From: Takakia lepidozioides
Lineage: Eukaryota > Streptophyta > Takakiopsida > Takakiales > Takakiaceae
DNA: 64,000 nt
Direction of reading: 5' to 3'
NCBI GenBank assembly: GCA_030704615.1
Contig: CM060732.1
Location: forward strand, 10,294,001 to 10,358,000
The notes beneath the pieces are model-generated. The model ran no database searches. It had not been told where the DNA came from and saw only the letters and a program-made list of their open reading frames with translations. Made by a program: the position numbers and the translations under genes. This document shows positions 21,312-32,200 of this stretch, in pieces. Positions within the stretch are counted from its first letter, which is position 1. Every line of letters begins with the position of its first letter.

Positions 21312-24300
21312 GTGGTAGTCAAGCTGGAGAGGGTTCCTTCTACAATACGAAAGAGAAGAAAGTCTCTTTATTTTACTTCCCTTAGAGAGAGACGCAGAGC
21401 AAGAGAGCAAATGACGAGGCGTCGTTTGTTGGAGAACACAGGGCCAAGGCAGCAGGTGAACGCGGAGACTGATTCACAAGAGCAGACGGAGACTGAGGCA
21501 GCGGCTGTGACACAGTCGGCGATAAGAGTGCGCCAGCCTGTGGATGCAGAGATGAATCGCAGGGACACTGAAGGAGGTGGAAGCACGAGGAACGCCGAAC
21601 CGGAGAAGGTCCAGAAACCCTAGAGCAGACAGAAATTCCAGCAGATGTGAGAGGGAAGAGGAAAGCTGCAGAAGGGGATCCAATTTCAAAACCTAAGAAG
21701 GTGCCAGTAAGTTTTCTATAACTTACATTCATTGTTGAAGATCTTCCTAGAGATTGAGTGGAATGTCCCAGACAGGGATTGTCGCTACCGAGCATCACAA
21801 CAGTGATTTCTTTTCTACTCCTCTGCTAAGGGTTTACCGCACAATGAGTGGGTGACTGACGGTACGTAATCATCGTTGTTCAGATCATACAGTCTGTCTG
21901 ATTGCCTTTCAAGCAGTCCTTCCTCTTCCCTGCTGGCGACGGAATCACAATGGAGTCATCTGATAATCTGCACTTACTGTCCGCCCTAAACTATACTGAA
22001 TGTCGTTTGCCGCCAATCACTACACATAGATTGTCATTACACAACACCGATCCGGCAGGCCTTATCTTTTGTGATTGTCTTAACGCCGTTCGCTATCGCT
22101 CTCGCTTTTGTTTGAATACGGCAGGATCAGCTTTGCTTGTGTAGATTGTGCTGAATTGTTTCACACCATTCATAGTGAGTTCTTGGAGACAGAGTGATGG
22201 TCGTTACCGCCGTTCACTATTTGCAATTACTCAGTCAGAATTGAATGGCATCGTGCAGAAACTGTGAGACCAAGCCTACAGGATCAGAGGGGAAAGGATT
22301 TGGAGATGGGGACGAGTCCGTGACGGATATAAATGGGAAAAGCACATTAGTGTCTCCAGAGATCAGTGATAACTAGGATGAGTGCTGGAAAGATGCCAAT
22401 GAGGAGTTCGAGCTGGGCCTCATGATGGGAAAGAACACCCAGCAATTTTGCAACCACATGTTCTACGTCTGGGACAACCACCACCGATTGCTGGCATGGA
22501 TGGGATACATTCAGAAACACCATGCGAAAGACAAAGACAAGCATGTTGCTGTGGAGGCAATGGTTTTGGATCCTGGAAACGACATCGCTAGGCTTCTTAC
22601 AGCTATGCACGACGTGAACAAGTAAGTCATCCAGGAGATTTCATTCCCTCTGTAGTGTCTTATTAATCCTCAAAAAACAGTGTTAAGGAATGCAATGTTT
22701 CCAATGTTTTTGCAGATCGACAGAGAAATCGCATGTGACAACAAGCTTGGTCCACACACTATTCCGAATTCAGAGGATTGGTCTGATGAAGCTGGATGAT
22801 TTTCGGACAGTACTCCACCCAATATCATCAAGAAGTGCGAAACAGGAAGAGCTGCAGGCACTTGGTATTCTTTGACACGAGAGGCGTTTCTGGAGTACAT
22901 GTATGCGGTAAGCCCGAGTCTGTACTCAGTTTACTTTTCGAATACATGTTTGTAGTCCCTTCGGTGCTAATCACTACTTGAATCAATGCAGCAAGAACTG
23001 GCAGAGGCAGCTGAGAAGGGAAAATCCGAATATTACCGCACTACACCAGAGGAACTAAGGACATCAAAGGGTGTGGAAGCTGCAATAAAGAAGGATTTGA
23101 AATGCGAAGAACCAAATTGATGTCCGCCTTCGGAAAGCAGCTTAGAATAGTAGATCCTGGACTTGGTCCTGAGTTCCTTCAGCAGATCAAAACACACTAT
23201 GACAAGCATGTGCATCCGGAGATGCAGCAGGAGAAATTGCACCGGCTGGCCATATCGATGGTCGACCCACAAACAAAAATAAGGTGGCTGGAGATATGGA
23301 ACTCAGATCAAACAGTAAAGGACTTGAATCAGTTCCCAAAGAGCACCATACAGCCTGGCACAAAGGTGGAAGGAATCAGTGATTTGGTGTTTGATAACTG
23401 GCTCCACAAGGCTACATTTTGGAGTCAGGTGTGTATTCAAACATGCGTTTTTCTTCTCTTCAAGTATGTGATGAGTATCTTATTTTGCAATTCTGACAAA
23501 TATACAATTTGCAGCTCGAAAAGCGCGCGTCATTGTGCTGGATCAGACTTTGAAGGACCTGAACATTTCGATTGTTTCCCCTCCCCAAATGTCATTGGAG
23601 GCATACATAAGGAAGTGGAGAGGTCTCACCTGGAGATACTGTTTTTTCCGGGAGTTCTCCAAAGATGGTAACATTTTACGGTCCAACGACTTTGACAGTC
23701 AGGTTGGAGGAGAGTGGGCCATGATGCGAGTTGTGTACAGGTGCAATGTCATACTTGAAACTCTACTGTTTTTTTGGGAAAAATGTGGCTTCATATGGAT
23801 TGCAATCTTAGATCCAGATTGAATGTCGTTGACGACATTCACTTCTTTGTCTGAGTCATTCTTAAGCGAGTATATGAATTCACCTGGTTAGGATCTAAGG
23901 GTGTAATTATAGTGTCCCTGATTAGAATTGATAATGTCCTTGAATGGCGTTGACGACATTCACATCCGGAGTTGTTGAGAGGTCCTCAGAGTTATGTAAA
24001 TTTTTGTAATGTCCATAGAGTTACAGTGAGGGTTCCTCACTTCATTTTGCTGAATGTCAATGCAGACATTCAGTTGTTCTGCATTGTTTTTGCTCTTGCG
24101 AGGAATCTGGAGGCTTGATAAGCTCTGTTTATGAAAATCCAAAGTGAATGTCGTTGACGACATTCACTTCTGTGTCTGTATTATTCACCAGCGACAATTT
24201 GAATTTACATGGATTGGGAGCTAAGTAATTGGTTCCTTGTTGTATTTTTGTGAATGGCGTTGACGCCATTCACATACAGTGATGTTGTGAGGTCCTCAGT

Positions 24301-26823
24301 GATATGTTATGAATGTGCATTGAGTTTTCCGGGAGGTTCCTTACTCGAGTTTTTGATTTCCATCCTGTGATTTTGCTTCATTTGAGGAATAATAGGCTTG
24401 ATTAGCTTATTCACAATCCAAAGTGAATGTCGTTGACGACATTCACTTCTATGTCTGTGTCATTCCAAAACGATAGTTTGCATTCACCGTGGATTAAGGT
24501 GTATTTACAGATCATTGAATGGAATGTTTTGAATGGCGTTGACGACATTCACATCTGGAGCAGTCGTGTGGTCCTGAAAGGTCCTTGGAGCAGTTGTCAG
24601 AGCCATTTCAATCTATGTTTTTTTCATTCTGTTCTACTTGCATCTTACTCACTGAGCGCTTTGGTGGTTGGGATTTATCTCCTTTTTTCAGGTACACGAA
24701 ATATGTGCTTATGGAAGGAAATCACCTGAGCGGAATTCCAGACTATCTTGACATGTGGTCGGACCCTGCAAACGATCCAACCATGTATACTGCAGGGATA
24801 TTGAAGGACTGGAGTCCTTCTCACTTCAGAGACTGTGGGTGGTACCTTGACTGCCCACCGGAGCACACGACCTTTCAAGAACAGCATATGAAATACTTGA
24901 ACAATAACGCTGAGATGCTGGCGCCTTTGACTGACGAAGAGTACCAACGAAACATAGCAACATTGGCTGCCAAGGAGCCTGATGCTCAGGGAACGCCGCA
25001 GAAGGGAAAGAAGGGGGCCGCAAACCAAAAGACAAGGCTGTTGATGTCATAGCCATCTCACCAGCAAAGCCAAAGGACAAAGACAAGTCCAAAGAGAAGG
25101 AAAATGACAAGGGGAAGGAGAAAGAAAAGGAGATGGAGAGTGGGCAGGACTTTACTGCTGGAAGATATACCCGCACTCTTCAGTGCGTGTTCGATGCCAA
25201 GCCACACCCTTCCCGTTCTGATTCAGCAGGAGAGATGAAAATTGTTAATGAGGGTTGGCTGTCGATGATGCAGAGTCGAAAGAGAGGATACACTGGGGTG
25301 CCTTCGCCTACCTGGGACAATATAATCTCATTCCTCAATCTGGTGAGAATTCCAGTTTTCTTTCCTTTTTCTCTGAAAGTTTCGTTGGCAGTATTTCAGT
25401 CTCGTTCTTTGAAAACATTCTTGCCATCGTTCTTATAAAAAATGTCTGTTGCAGGTGAGCACAGGTCCCACCTTCGTGTGCGGTGTGCAGAAAACTTATG
25501 CGGCCGACATTGTCATTCTCGACATCCCGGATGGCCAGGCTGTGCCAGAAGTTCTTCCAAAGGGCAAGACGCCAGGCTGGAACAAATTCGAGGACAACTA
25601 CTGGAGTTGGGTGTTCGGGTTCTGTAAACTTTCCTCTCTGATGCAGGGACACTTCTGCTTTTTCAGTCATGTGACAATGATAGTCGTCGGGCATTGGCAT
25701 CATACCTCAAGTCTTCAGGGTTTGAAGTTTTGCGCACATGGAATTGTGTGAACAGCCTCTACCTTGTGAAAGGGGTTTCCCTGGTCAGCTGGTATGCCGT
25801 CTCCCTTCTGCTTGTGCTTTCATGATGAGTTTCAATGTTCTCTGCAGCTCCACTCTAGTAGAATCTGTTATGATCGACACCGATCATCACGATTCGTGAT
25901 TTTTTGTGTCTGAGTTCTGAATAGCCGATGTACACACTTCCACTATAGATTGTGTTTACCACACTAACCTGCTATCTTTGGCAGACGAGGATGTTCGAGG
26001 CGATCTGCCTGCGGAGGATTCGCACCTCCAAGACACCATCCTCCATCCGCAGCTTTGAGATTTCTGACCAGGGTTGTTTCGTCAACCCCCCTATGAGCCC
26101 CATGTCGATGACATTTTGTACAACTTCATGCAGTCCAGTCAGACTCTGAAGAGACCAGATGGCACTCCCTGGAGAGGTGCAAAGGAAAAGTCCCCAGCAT
26201 TCATGCAAATACTGCTGGAGTCATGCAGCCACCACTCTGCACGGGTGGTCGATCTTTTTGTGTCCACAGGTTCGTTCTTTCCCTTCCGAATTGGTTTCCT
26301 TTCAACAGTTTCATCTGCTTAAATCCCCCCACCAAACTGTTCATGTCCTCCTGTGTGGTGCAGGAGCAACTTACCATGCATGCAAGGCAGGCGGAAGAAG
26401 CCTTTTTGGCATGGAGGGTGATTCTGACCTCTACAACACAGTGCTCCTCCCCCTTTTGTCTGGCTCCACTTCAGGCACACAGACTGATCGGATTCAAATT
26501 CGAAATGATGACGATCCCGAAGATAAGCAGGTCGACAACGACTTTTCATGTGAGTAAGTGCTAAACCCTCTTTGGGAGCCATACTCAATTTCTCATAACA
26601 TCAAAGTTACAGTAATAACTTTTTCAGGCTGTCTTTCAGGAAAGGCAGCGGTGGATCTTCAGGAGATACAGTCATTTCTGGCGAGTCTGTTTTCGACAGC
26701 CCCCTTTCCAATTTTCTGCTTCCTGTTTATGCCGAAGCAATGGCACTTCACGCGGCCGAGTCCCTATCCCCTGACTTTTTCTGCCCAGCCGTAGGTGTAT
26801 CCAGCGTGGATCCGGTGTTCTAA
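21312..26823 (+). CDS. Gene B: ParB-like / methyltransferase-like paralog
   Basis: Exons by GT-AG sites and alignment with gene C: about 21312-21706, 22376-22621, 22716-22907, 22992-23428, 23515-23740, 24692-25342, 25455-25791, 25985-26269, 26364-26553 and 26628-26823. Exon 1 has the basic box RKRRKSLYFTS; no ATG precedes it in frame. The ParB-like block keeps VWDNHHRLLAWMGY but lacks the upstream PLYRLVSMP part, which unrelated sequence at 21720-22375 replaces. The methyltransferase half has IVILDIPDG (about 25510), ALASYLKSSGFEVLRTWNCVN (frameshifted), VVDLFVSTG, then GATYHACKAGGRSLFGMEGD and the C-terminal LLPVYAEAMAL. Exons 9-10 join in frame to stop 26821. Frameshifts lie near 21620, 22835, 23100, 23525, 25045, 25640 and 26085. 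It may be inactive or error-laden. Confidence 0.62.
23819..24552. repeat. Palindrome array B in intron 5 of gene B
   Basis: Seven dyads with arms GTGAATGTCGT / ACGACATTCAC and spacer TG (variants GAATGGCGTTGACGCCATTC) start near 23821, 23943, 24052, 24146, 24252, 24425 and 24531, mostly 95-120 bp apart. The intervening DNA also repeats, in two alternating forms (TCTGTGTCATTC... and GGTCCTCAGTGATATG...), so the true unit is about 210-280 bp with two dyads. The whole array lies in the intron 23741-24691. Confidence 0.92.
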
Positions 26824-27521
26824 AATACTTAGACTTAGATGCAGAGGAAGCGGGGATACATTGTACTGACTCTGAGTCAGACTGAACTTATTTCTTAATA
26901 TTCATTTTCATACTATCTGGAAAACGTTGAATCCCCTTCCTCCACCGTAGTTGTTCCTTTAGAACAAATAATAATCACAGAATCAACTTTCATTTAAATT
27001 GCAATATGTATGAATCCATCTCACAAACCTCCCTGACTCTTCTCATATCCATTGTGCATTCATCTACATGTATTCATGCGTGCTCCATTCATGAATGTTT
27101 TCCTTTGTTCAACATCCATTGTACATTCATCCTCTGTACTCTTTAATCCACCCCACAAACCTTCCACACTCATTTCATATACGTTGTGCATTTGTCAAAA
27201 GTTTTGGTCATGCATCTTCCTGTCATGAATTTTTGTCATTGCTCAACATCCATTATACATTCATCCATTTTACTCTTATCCATCCCTCATTCATCCATCT
27301 ACATTCATTTTTCACACTCATCCATCTGTTTATCATCCAACTGTACATTCATCCATCCTTTATTCAATGCCTTTTATTATGTCGTCCAGCTTGTTTCCGC
27401 GGTAAAGGGTGCCAATCCGCGGGAATACACTCCACTTCTTTCTGGGCGCGTGGTGACGCGGCCTTCACGTGTGATGACGTGGAGTGAGCCCCGTGACGTG
27501 GCATTGGCGCAAGGTGACGTG
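26824..27521. other. Intergenic tract with ATTCATCC-rich low-complexity DNA
   Basis: No gene is seen. From about 27050 to 27370 the plus strand is rich in imperfect ATTCATCC / CATCCATT words, an old degenerate microsatellite. After 27395 the composition switches to GC-rich with repeated GTGACGTGG words, which suggests a boundary between different insertions. Confidence 0.6.
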
Positions 27522-27545
27522 GCGTGAGCGCAGTTGCGCTCACGC
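27522..27545. repeat. Lone 24-bp palindrome beside the truncated transposase copy
   Basis: Arms GCGTGAGCGCA / TGCGCTCACGC are perfect 11-bp complements with spacer GT. The size and arm/spacer layout equal those of the array-B dyad, but the sequence differs. It lies about 40 bp from the break point of the D' fragment. Confidence 0.8.
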
Positions 27546-27586
27546 GCTCACGTGACCAGGCTCACGCCAAGGCATCCCTGAACGCA

Positions 27587-28340
27587 AACCGACCTTTGAA
27601 ATTTCAATCCAATGTCGTTGTGGATGTTTGATGTTTTTGTCCTGCACCAAGGGTGCCTGTCATGTTTCTTGTCCATGCCCTGCAGAAGCCCAGCTAGTCC
27701 ACTGGAAGACGTGGGAGGGTTGAGCTCAAACAAGATGTCCCCATCAAACTCTACTAGCACATATTGAACCCGCTGCACCCGAAGGGACTCCCAATCAACA
27801 AAATGCAGCTCGCTCTTGCACCCAGGCACCCCTGCGAGGGCTTTCAATTTTGGAATGACACTCGTTATCTCTTGCAATTCGTCATCATCCAAGAATGGAG
27901 TCTGCAGTGGCGGAGGAATCTCAGAAAACATCCTCCGATGACGAGTCTGAAAGAGTCACGAATGTGGTGGATGTGCTCACCTCTTGTTTCACATGCACTG
28001 GGCCCTTCTGCTGCATGACCGATGCTGCAGTGCCAGGGGTAATTACTGATCCTGTTGATTGTCTTCTCTCTTTTCCAAGGACACGGTATGTGCCTGGAAG
28101 GACTCTCCACTTCCTTCCACACTCACCAACCAATGGTCTCTCCAAGTGCCCAGAATCCAAATTCCTATCCTCGTCATACATCTCTTTCTGAACAAGCAGA
28201 GAACCCAATTCCAGAGGGAACACTGTAACCAGCTCATCCTCATGAACAACTGCAAACCCATCGTCATCTGCAGTGGCAGTCAGTGGAAGACTACCTGCAT
28301 TGGAATGAAATCGAGTGAGTCTATCTCCCTCCCTGGACAC
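27587..28340 (-). pseudogene. D': 5' fragment of the MULE-like transposase gene
   Basis: On the minus strand two overlapping frames (28340-27921, then 27931-27548) match the first third of gene D. Blocks are DGFAVV, KWRVLPGTYRVLG, SVITPGTAASV, an acidic LSDSSSEDV stretch, then FDGDILFELNPP and MDKKHDRHPWCRTKTSNIHND. A one-step frameshift joins them near 27925. Similarity stops after QRSVC at about 27587, before most of the zinc region and the whole DDE core, so it cannot encode an active transposase. It is divergent from gene C, the same arrangement as gene D with gene B. Confidence 0.75.
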
Positions 28341-28406
28341 GTTTTCCTAAACTGACCCAAAGTTGCGATCCACAAAGGGTCCCCCGAACTGATAGCCCGC
28401 AATTCC

Positions 28407-28506
28407 CGAAAGGGGATCCACCCCAAACAAACTGAGGTGAATAAGGGTAGCACTAACGAAAGGGGATCCACCCCAAACAAACTGAGGTGAATAAGGGTAG
28501 CACTAA
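28407..28506. repeat. Perfect 50-bp tandem duplication
   Basis: The 50-bp unit starting CGAAAGGGGATCCACCCC occupies 28407-28456 and 28457-28506 with no difference, so the duplication is recent. Confidence 0.93.
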
Positions 28507-29244
28507 CCCAGAGACTGCGGGCGATGCATTCAACGGATGTAAGAATGACATGCACGGCGAAAGTTTCCACCGAACTTCGCAGTTTGCCACACTGGGAGAC
28601 ACCAACCAGAAAAATTGTTTTCAAAGACAAGAAGCCACAAGAAGCCGTGTTGTATTTGGATGAAAAGCAAACCCTGAACATGACATAAAACCATCCATTA
28701 TGGAAAGACGGCAACGACCCTGGAGACCAGTAAATAGGAAACCCCGAATCTAATGAGGTTGTGCTGTGCCAGAAGAGCACAACACAAACACTGACACTCC
28801 GGGGGACACCTCGCACGAATGTGTGCAACACATCACCATTGCCGACACAAACTTTTATACCGAATGACCGCATTGCAACGGTGACGGCGAAATGCAAACC
28901 GCTGGGTAGGCAGTACAACATACGTGGATGCATATGTGAAGCATCACAATTATTGCAAATCTGCAAGTACTGCTTGAAATTGAACTAGCAATATATTCTT
29001 ACGGCATTTCAGAATTTGAAAGAATGCAAGAAGGCTGCCATGTATTAGCAGCCGGCAAAGTACATCTGACATATATCACAAGTACATGCAACGGCATTGA
29101 AAGTGCCACCACTTTGTTTTTTGGATAATACAAAGACGCAAAAATGGATGAATTCCGTTCGCACACAATGATGACACCCGCATCCAAATACGGTTAACAA
29201 TGTCCAATTTTTATTTTGGTTACGTGCCAAAACAACCCTTGTTG
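28507..29244. other. Intergenic region upstream of gene C
   Basis: No supported gene. It lies between the divergent D' fragment and gene C and by analogy with the D/B spacer may hold promoters. No palindrome of types A-C was noticed. Confidence 0.45.
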
Positions 29245-32200
29245 CAAACGTCAAACTGGAGAGCTCTAGAGGCAGCGTGGGGAGCCCTTGTTTCCACTGG
29301 AGGAGGAAGAGAAGAAAGTCATTATACTTTACGAGCACTAGGGACAGGAATAGAGCCAGACATAGAATGAGGATGAAAAGAGTAGACGAAGAGGAAAAAG
29401 AGGAAGAAGAGGGTAAAGAGGAAAGTTTGGCGATGGCAGAGCCGGATTCTGGAGAAGAACAGCAGCCCGCCATACTTCCGAGAACAGGTGAGGAGGAGAC
29501 TGCATCCAAGGGAGAGTCGGACGCCGAAGATGAAGTTGATGTTGGACTCATGAAGAAGCAAATAGTGGAAAAGAGGATGGGGGAGATGCTCCAGAACATG
29601 CTCGGCATAGAGAGCAGTCCGAACCGCAAAGGGTCTCCGACGATTGGGGAGTCTTCTGGAGAAGCTAAAAAAAAGGTACAAGTGATATCCACACCTATTT
29701 GGAAACTCAAACAGAGTGCGGCAACGCACACAGTTTGAGACCCTGTCTTTGAGCTTCAATTTTGATGTGAAAATCGGTCAAGTTGGGCCTGTTTGTTTGG
29801 TTCAATCCACCACTGATTGGAATCTCAAACAGTGTGCGGCAACGCACACAATTTGAGACCCCATTTGTGCTTCTCTTTTGATATGAAAATCGCCCACATA
29901 CGGCATCTCTGTTTGGTTCAATCCACCCCTATTTGGAAGCTCAAATAGTGTGCGGCAACGCACACTGCTTGAGCCCAAACTTTTTGCTTGTTTTTTGATA
30001 CGAAAATCGGCCACAAACGGGCCTGTCTGTCTGGTTCAATCCACCACTATTTGGAAGCTCAAACAGTGTGCGGCAACGCACACTGTTTGAACCCCCTTTT
30101 TTGCTTGTTTTTTAATGTGAAATTCGGGCACATAGGGTCACTCTGGCAGGTTGAATCCACCCCGATTTGGAAGCTCAAACAGTGTGTGGCAATGCATACT
30201 CTTATGAGCCCCCTCTCTGCTTGTTTTTTGATATGAAATTGGGCCCCTAGGGCCACTCTGGCAGGTTGAATCCACCCCGAATTGGAAGCTCAAACAACGT
30301 GCGGCAACGCACACTGTTTGAGCCCCCTTACTTGCTGGTTTTTAGATGTGAAAATCAGGCACCTAGAGCCACTCTGGCAGGTTGAATCCACCCTGATTTG
30401 GAAGCTCAAACAGTGTGCGGCAACGCACACTGTTTTGAGCCCCCACTCTGCTTATTTTTTGATGTGAAAATTGGGCCCCTAAGGCTTCTCTGGCAGGTTG
30501 AATCCACCCCGAGTTGGAAGCTCAAACAGTGTGCACCAACGCACACTGTTTGAGCCCCCTTACTTGCTTGTTTTTTGATGTGAAAATCGGGCACATAGGG
30601 CCACTCTGGCAGGTTGAATCCACCCGTTATTGAAAGCTCAAATAGTGTGCGCCAACGCGCACTGTTTGACCCCGTTTTTTGCTTGTTTTTTGATGTGAAA
30701 ATCAGGCACATAGGGCCACTCTGGCAGGTTGAAACCACCCCTTATTGGAAGCTCAAACATTGTGCGTTGCCGCACACTGTTTTGAGCCCCCTCTCTGCTT
30801 GTTTTTTGATGTGAGAATCGGGCCCCTAAGGCTACTCTGGCAGGTTGAATCCACCCCAAATTGGAAGCTCAATTAGTGTGCACCAACGCACACTGTTTGA
30901 GCCCCTTTACTTGCTTGTTTTTTGATGTGAAAATCGGGCACATAGGGCCACTCTGGCAGGTTGAAACCACCCCTTATTGGAAGCTCAAACATTGTGCGTT
31001 GCCGCACACTGTTTTGAGCCCCCTCTCTGCTTGTTTTTTGATGTGAGAATCGGCCCCCTAAGGCTACTCTGGCAGGTTGAATCCACCCCGAATTGGAAGC
31101 TCAAACAATGTGCGGCAACGCACAGTGCTTGAGCCCCTTTACTTGCTTGTTTTTTGATGTGAAAATCGGCCCCTAAGGCTACTCTGGCAGGTTGAAACCA
31201 ACCCTTATTGGAAGCTCAAACAGTGTGCGCCAACGCACACTGTTTGAGCCCCCCTTTGTGATTCATTTTTGTTGTGAAAATAGGCCACATAGGGCCATCT
31301 CGGTGCCCCTGCTGCTGACCTGAAACGCCTGACCCTTAAGCTTCCACCGCTTTGCTCCGCTCTCCCTTACGCTCCACTTCCTTCCCGTCTCCTGTCTGCA
31401 CTTGAATCCGCTGTCTGCTGCCTTTCCACTCTGGCAGGTTGAATCCAACCCTTATTGGAAGCTCAAACAGTGTGCGGCAACGCACACTGTTTTGAGCCCC
31501 CTCTCTGCTTGTTTTTTGATGTGAAAATCGGGCCCCTATGGCCACTCTGGCAGGTTGAATCCACCCCGAATTGGAATCTCAAATAGTGTGCGGCAACGCA
31601 CACTGTTTTGAGCCCCCTCTCTGCTTATTTTTTGATGTGAAATTGGGACAAACAAGGCTTGTATGCATGCTCGAAGCACGAAGAGTGTGCGGCAACGCAC
31701 ACTGTTTGTGCCCCCTTCTTGGCCCCCTCTCTGCCTTTTGTTTTATGTGGTAATGTGCCACATAGGGCCAAATGTCATGTTCAAAACACCCCTATTTGGA
31801 AGCTGAAACAGTGTGCGGCAACGCACACTGTTTTCAGCCCCCACACTGCTTGTTTTCTGATGAGAGATTGGGCCACACAGTGCCTGTTTGCCATGCTCAA
31901 AACACCATCTTTTCTTGCCTCTCTCTTATATCAATTTGAATGAACAACCCTGCAGGAGAAGATGCAAAGGGTGGCGGATGAGAACCCTTTGGGGCAGGGG
32001 AAGGAAATCATTGTTGATGTGGACGATGAGTTCTATGAAAGCAAAGCTGCCGAGATGTTGGGGGGTCAGAAGGTAAACTCTCAGCTTGTGGTGCAAAGTA
32101 TGCTTGCCCAGGGTGGGAGGTTGAAGATTCCCCTGTATAGGTTGGTTTCCATGCCCGCCGTTCGTCCACCCCTCATCAACGACATCCTGAAGCTGGAGGC

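Noticed and set aside
17100-27100. Terminal inverted repeats bounding the D-B unit
   Set aside because: I looked at about 17.1-17.55 kb and 26.8-27.1 kb and found no convincing long inverted match by eye; a computed self-alignment is needed.
28280-28966. 228-codon minus-strand frame upstream of gene C
   Set aside because: It overlaps the D' start in another frame, crosses the perfect 50-bp duplication and shows no recognisable motif, so I could not support it as a gene.
29802-31046. Short frames of about 60-110 codons on both strands through array C
   Set aside because: Each is one or more 116-bp satellite units translated, and they lie inside an intron.
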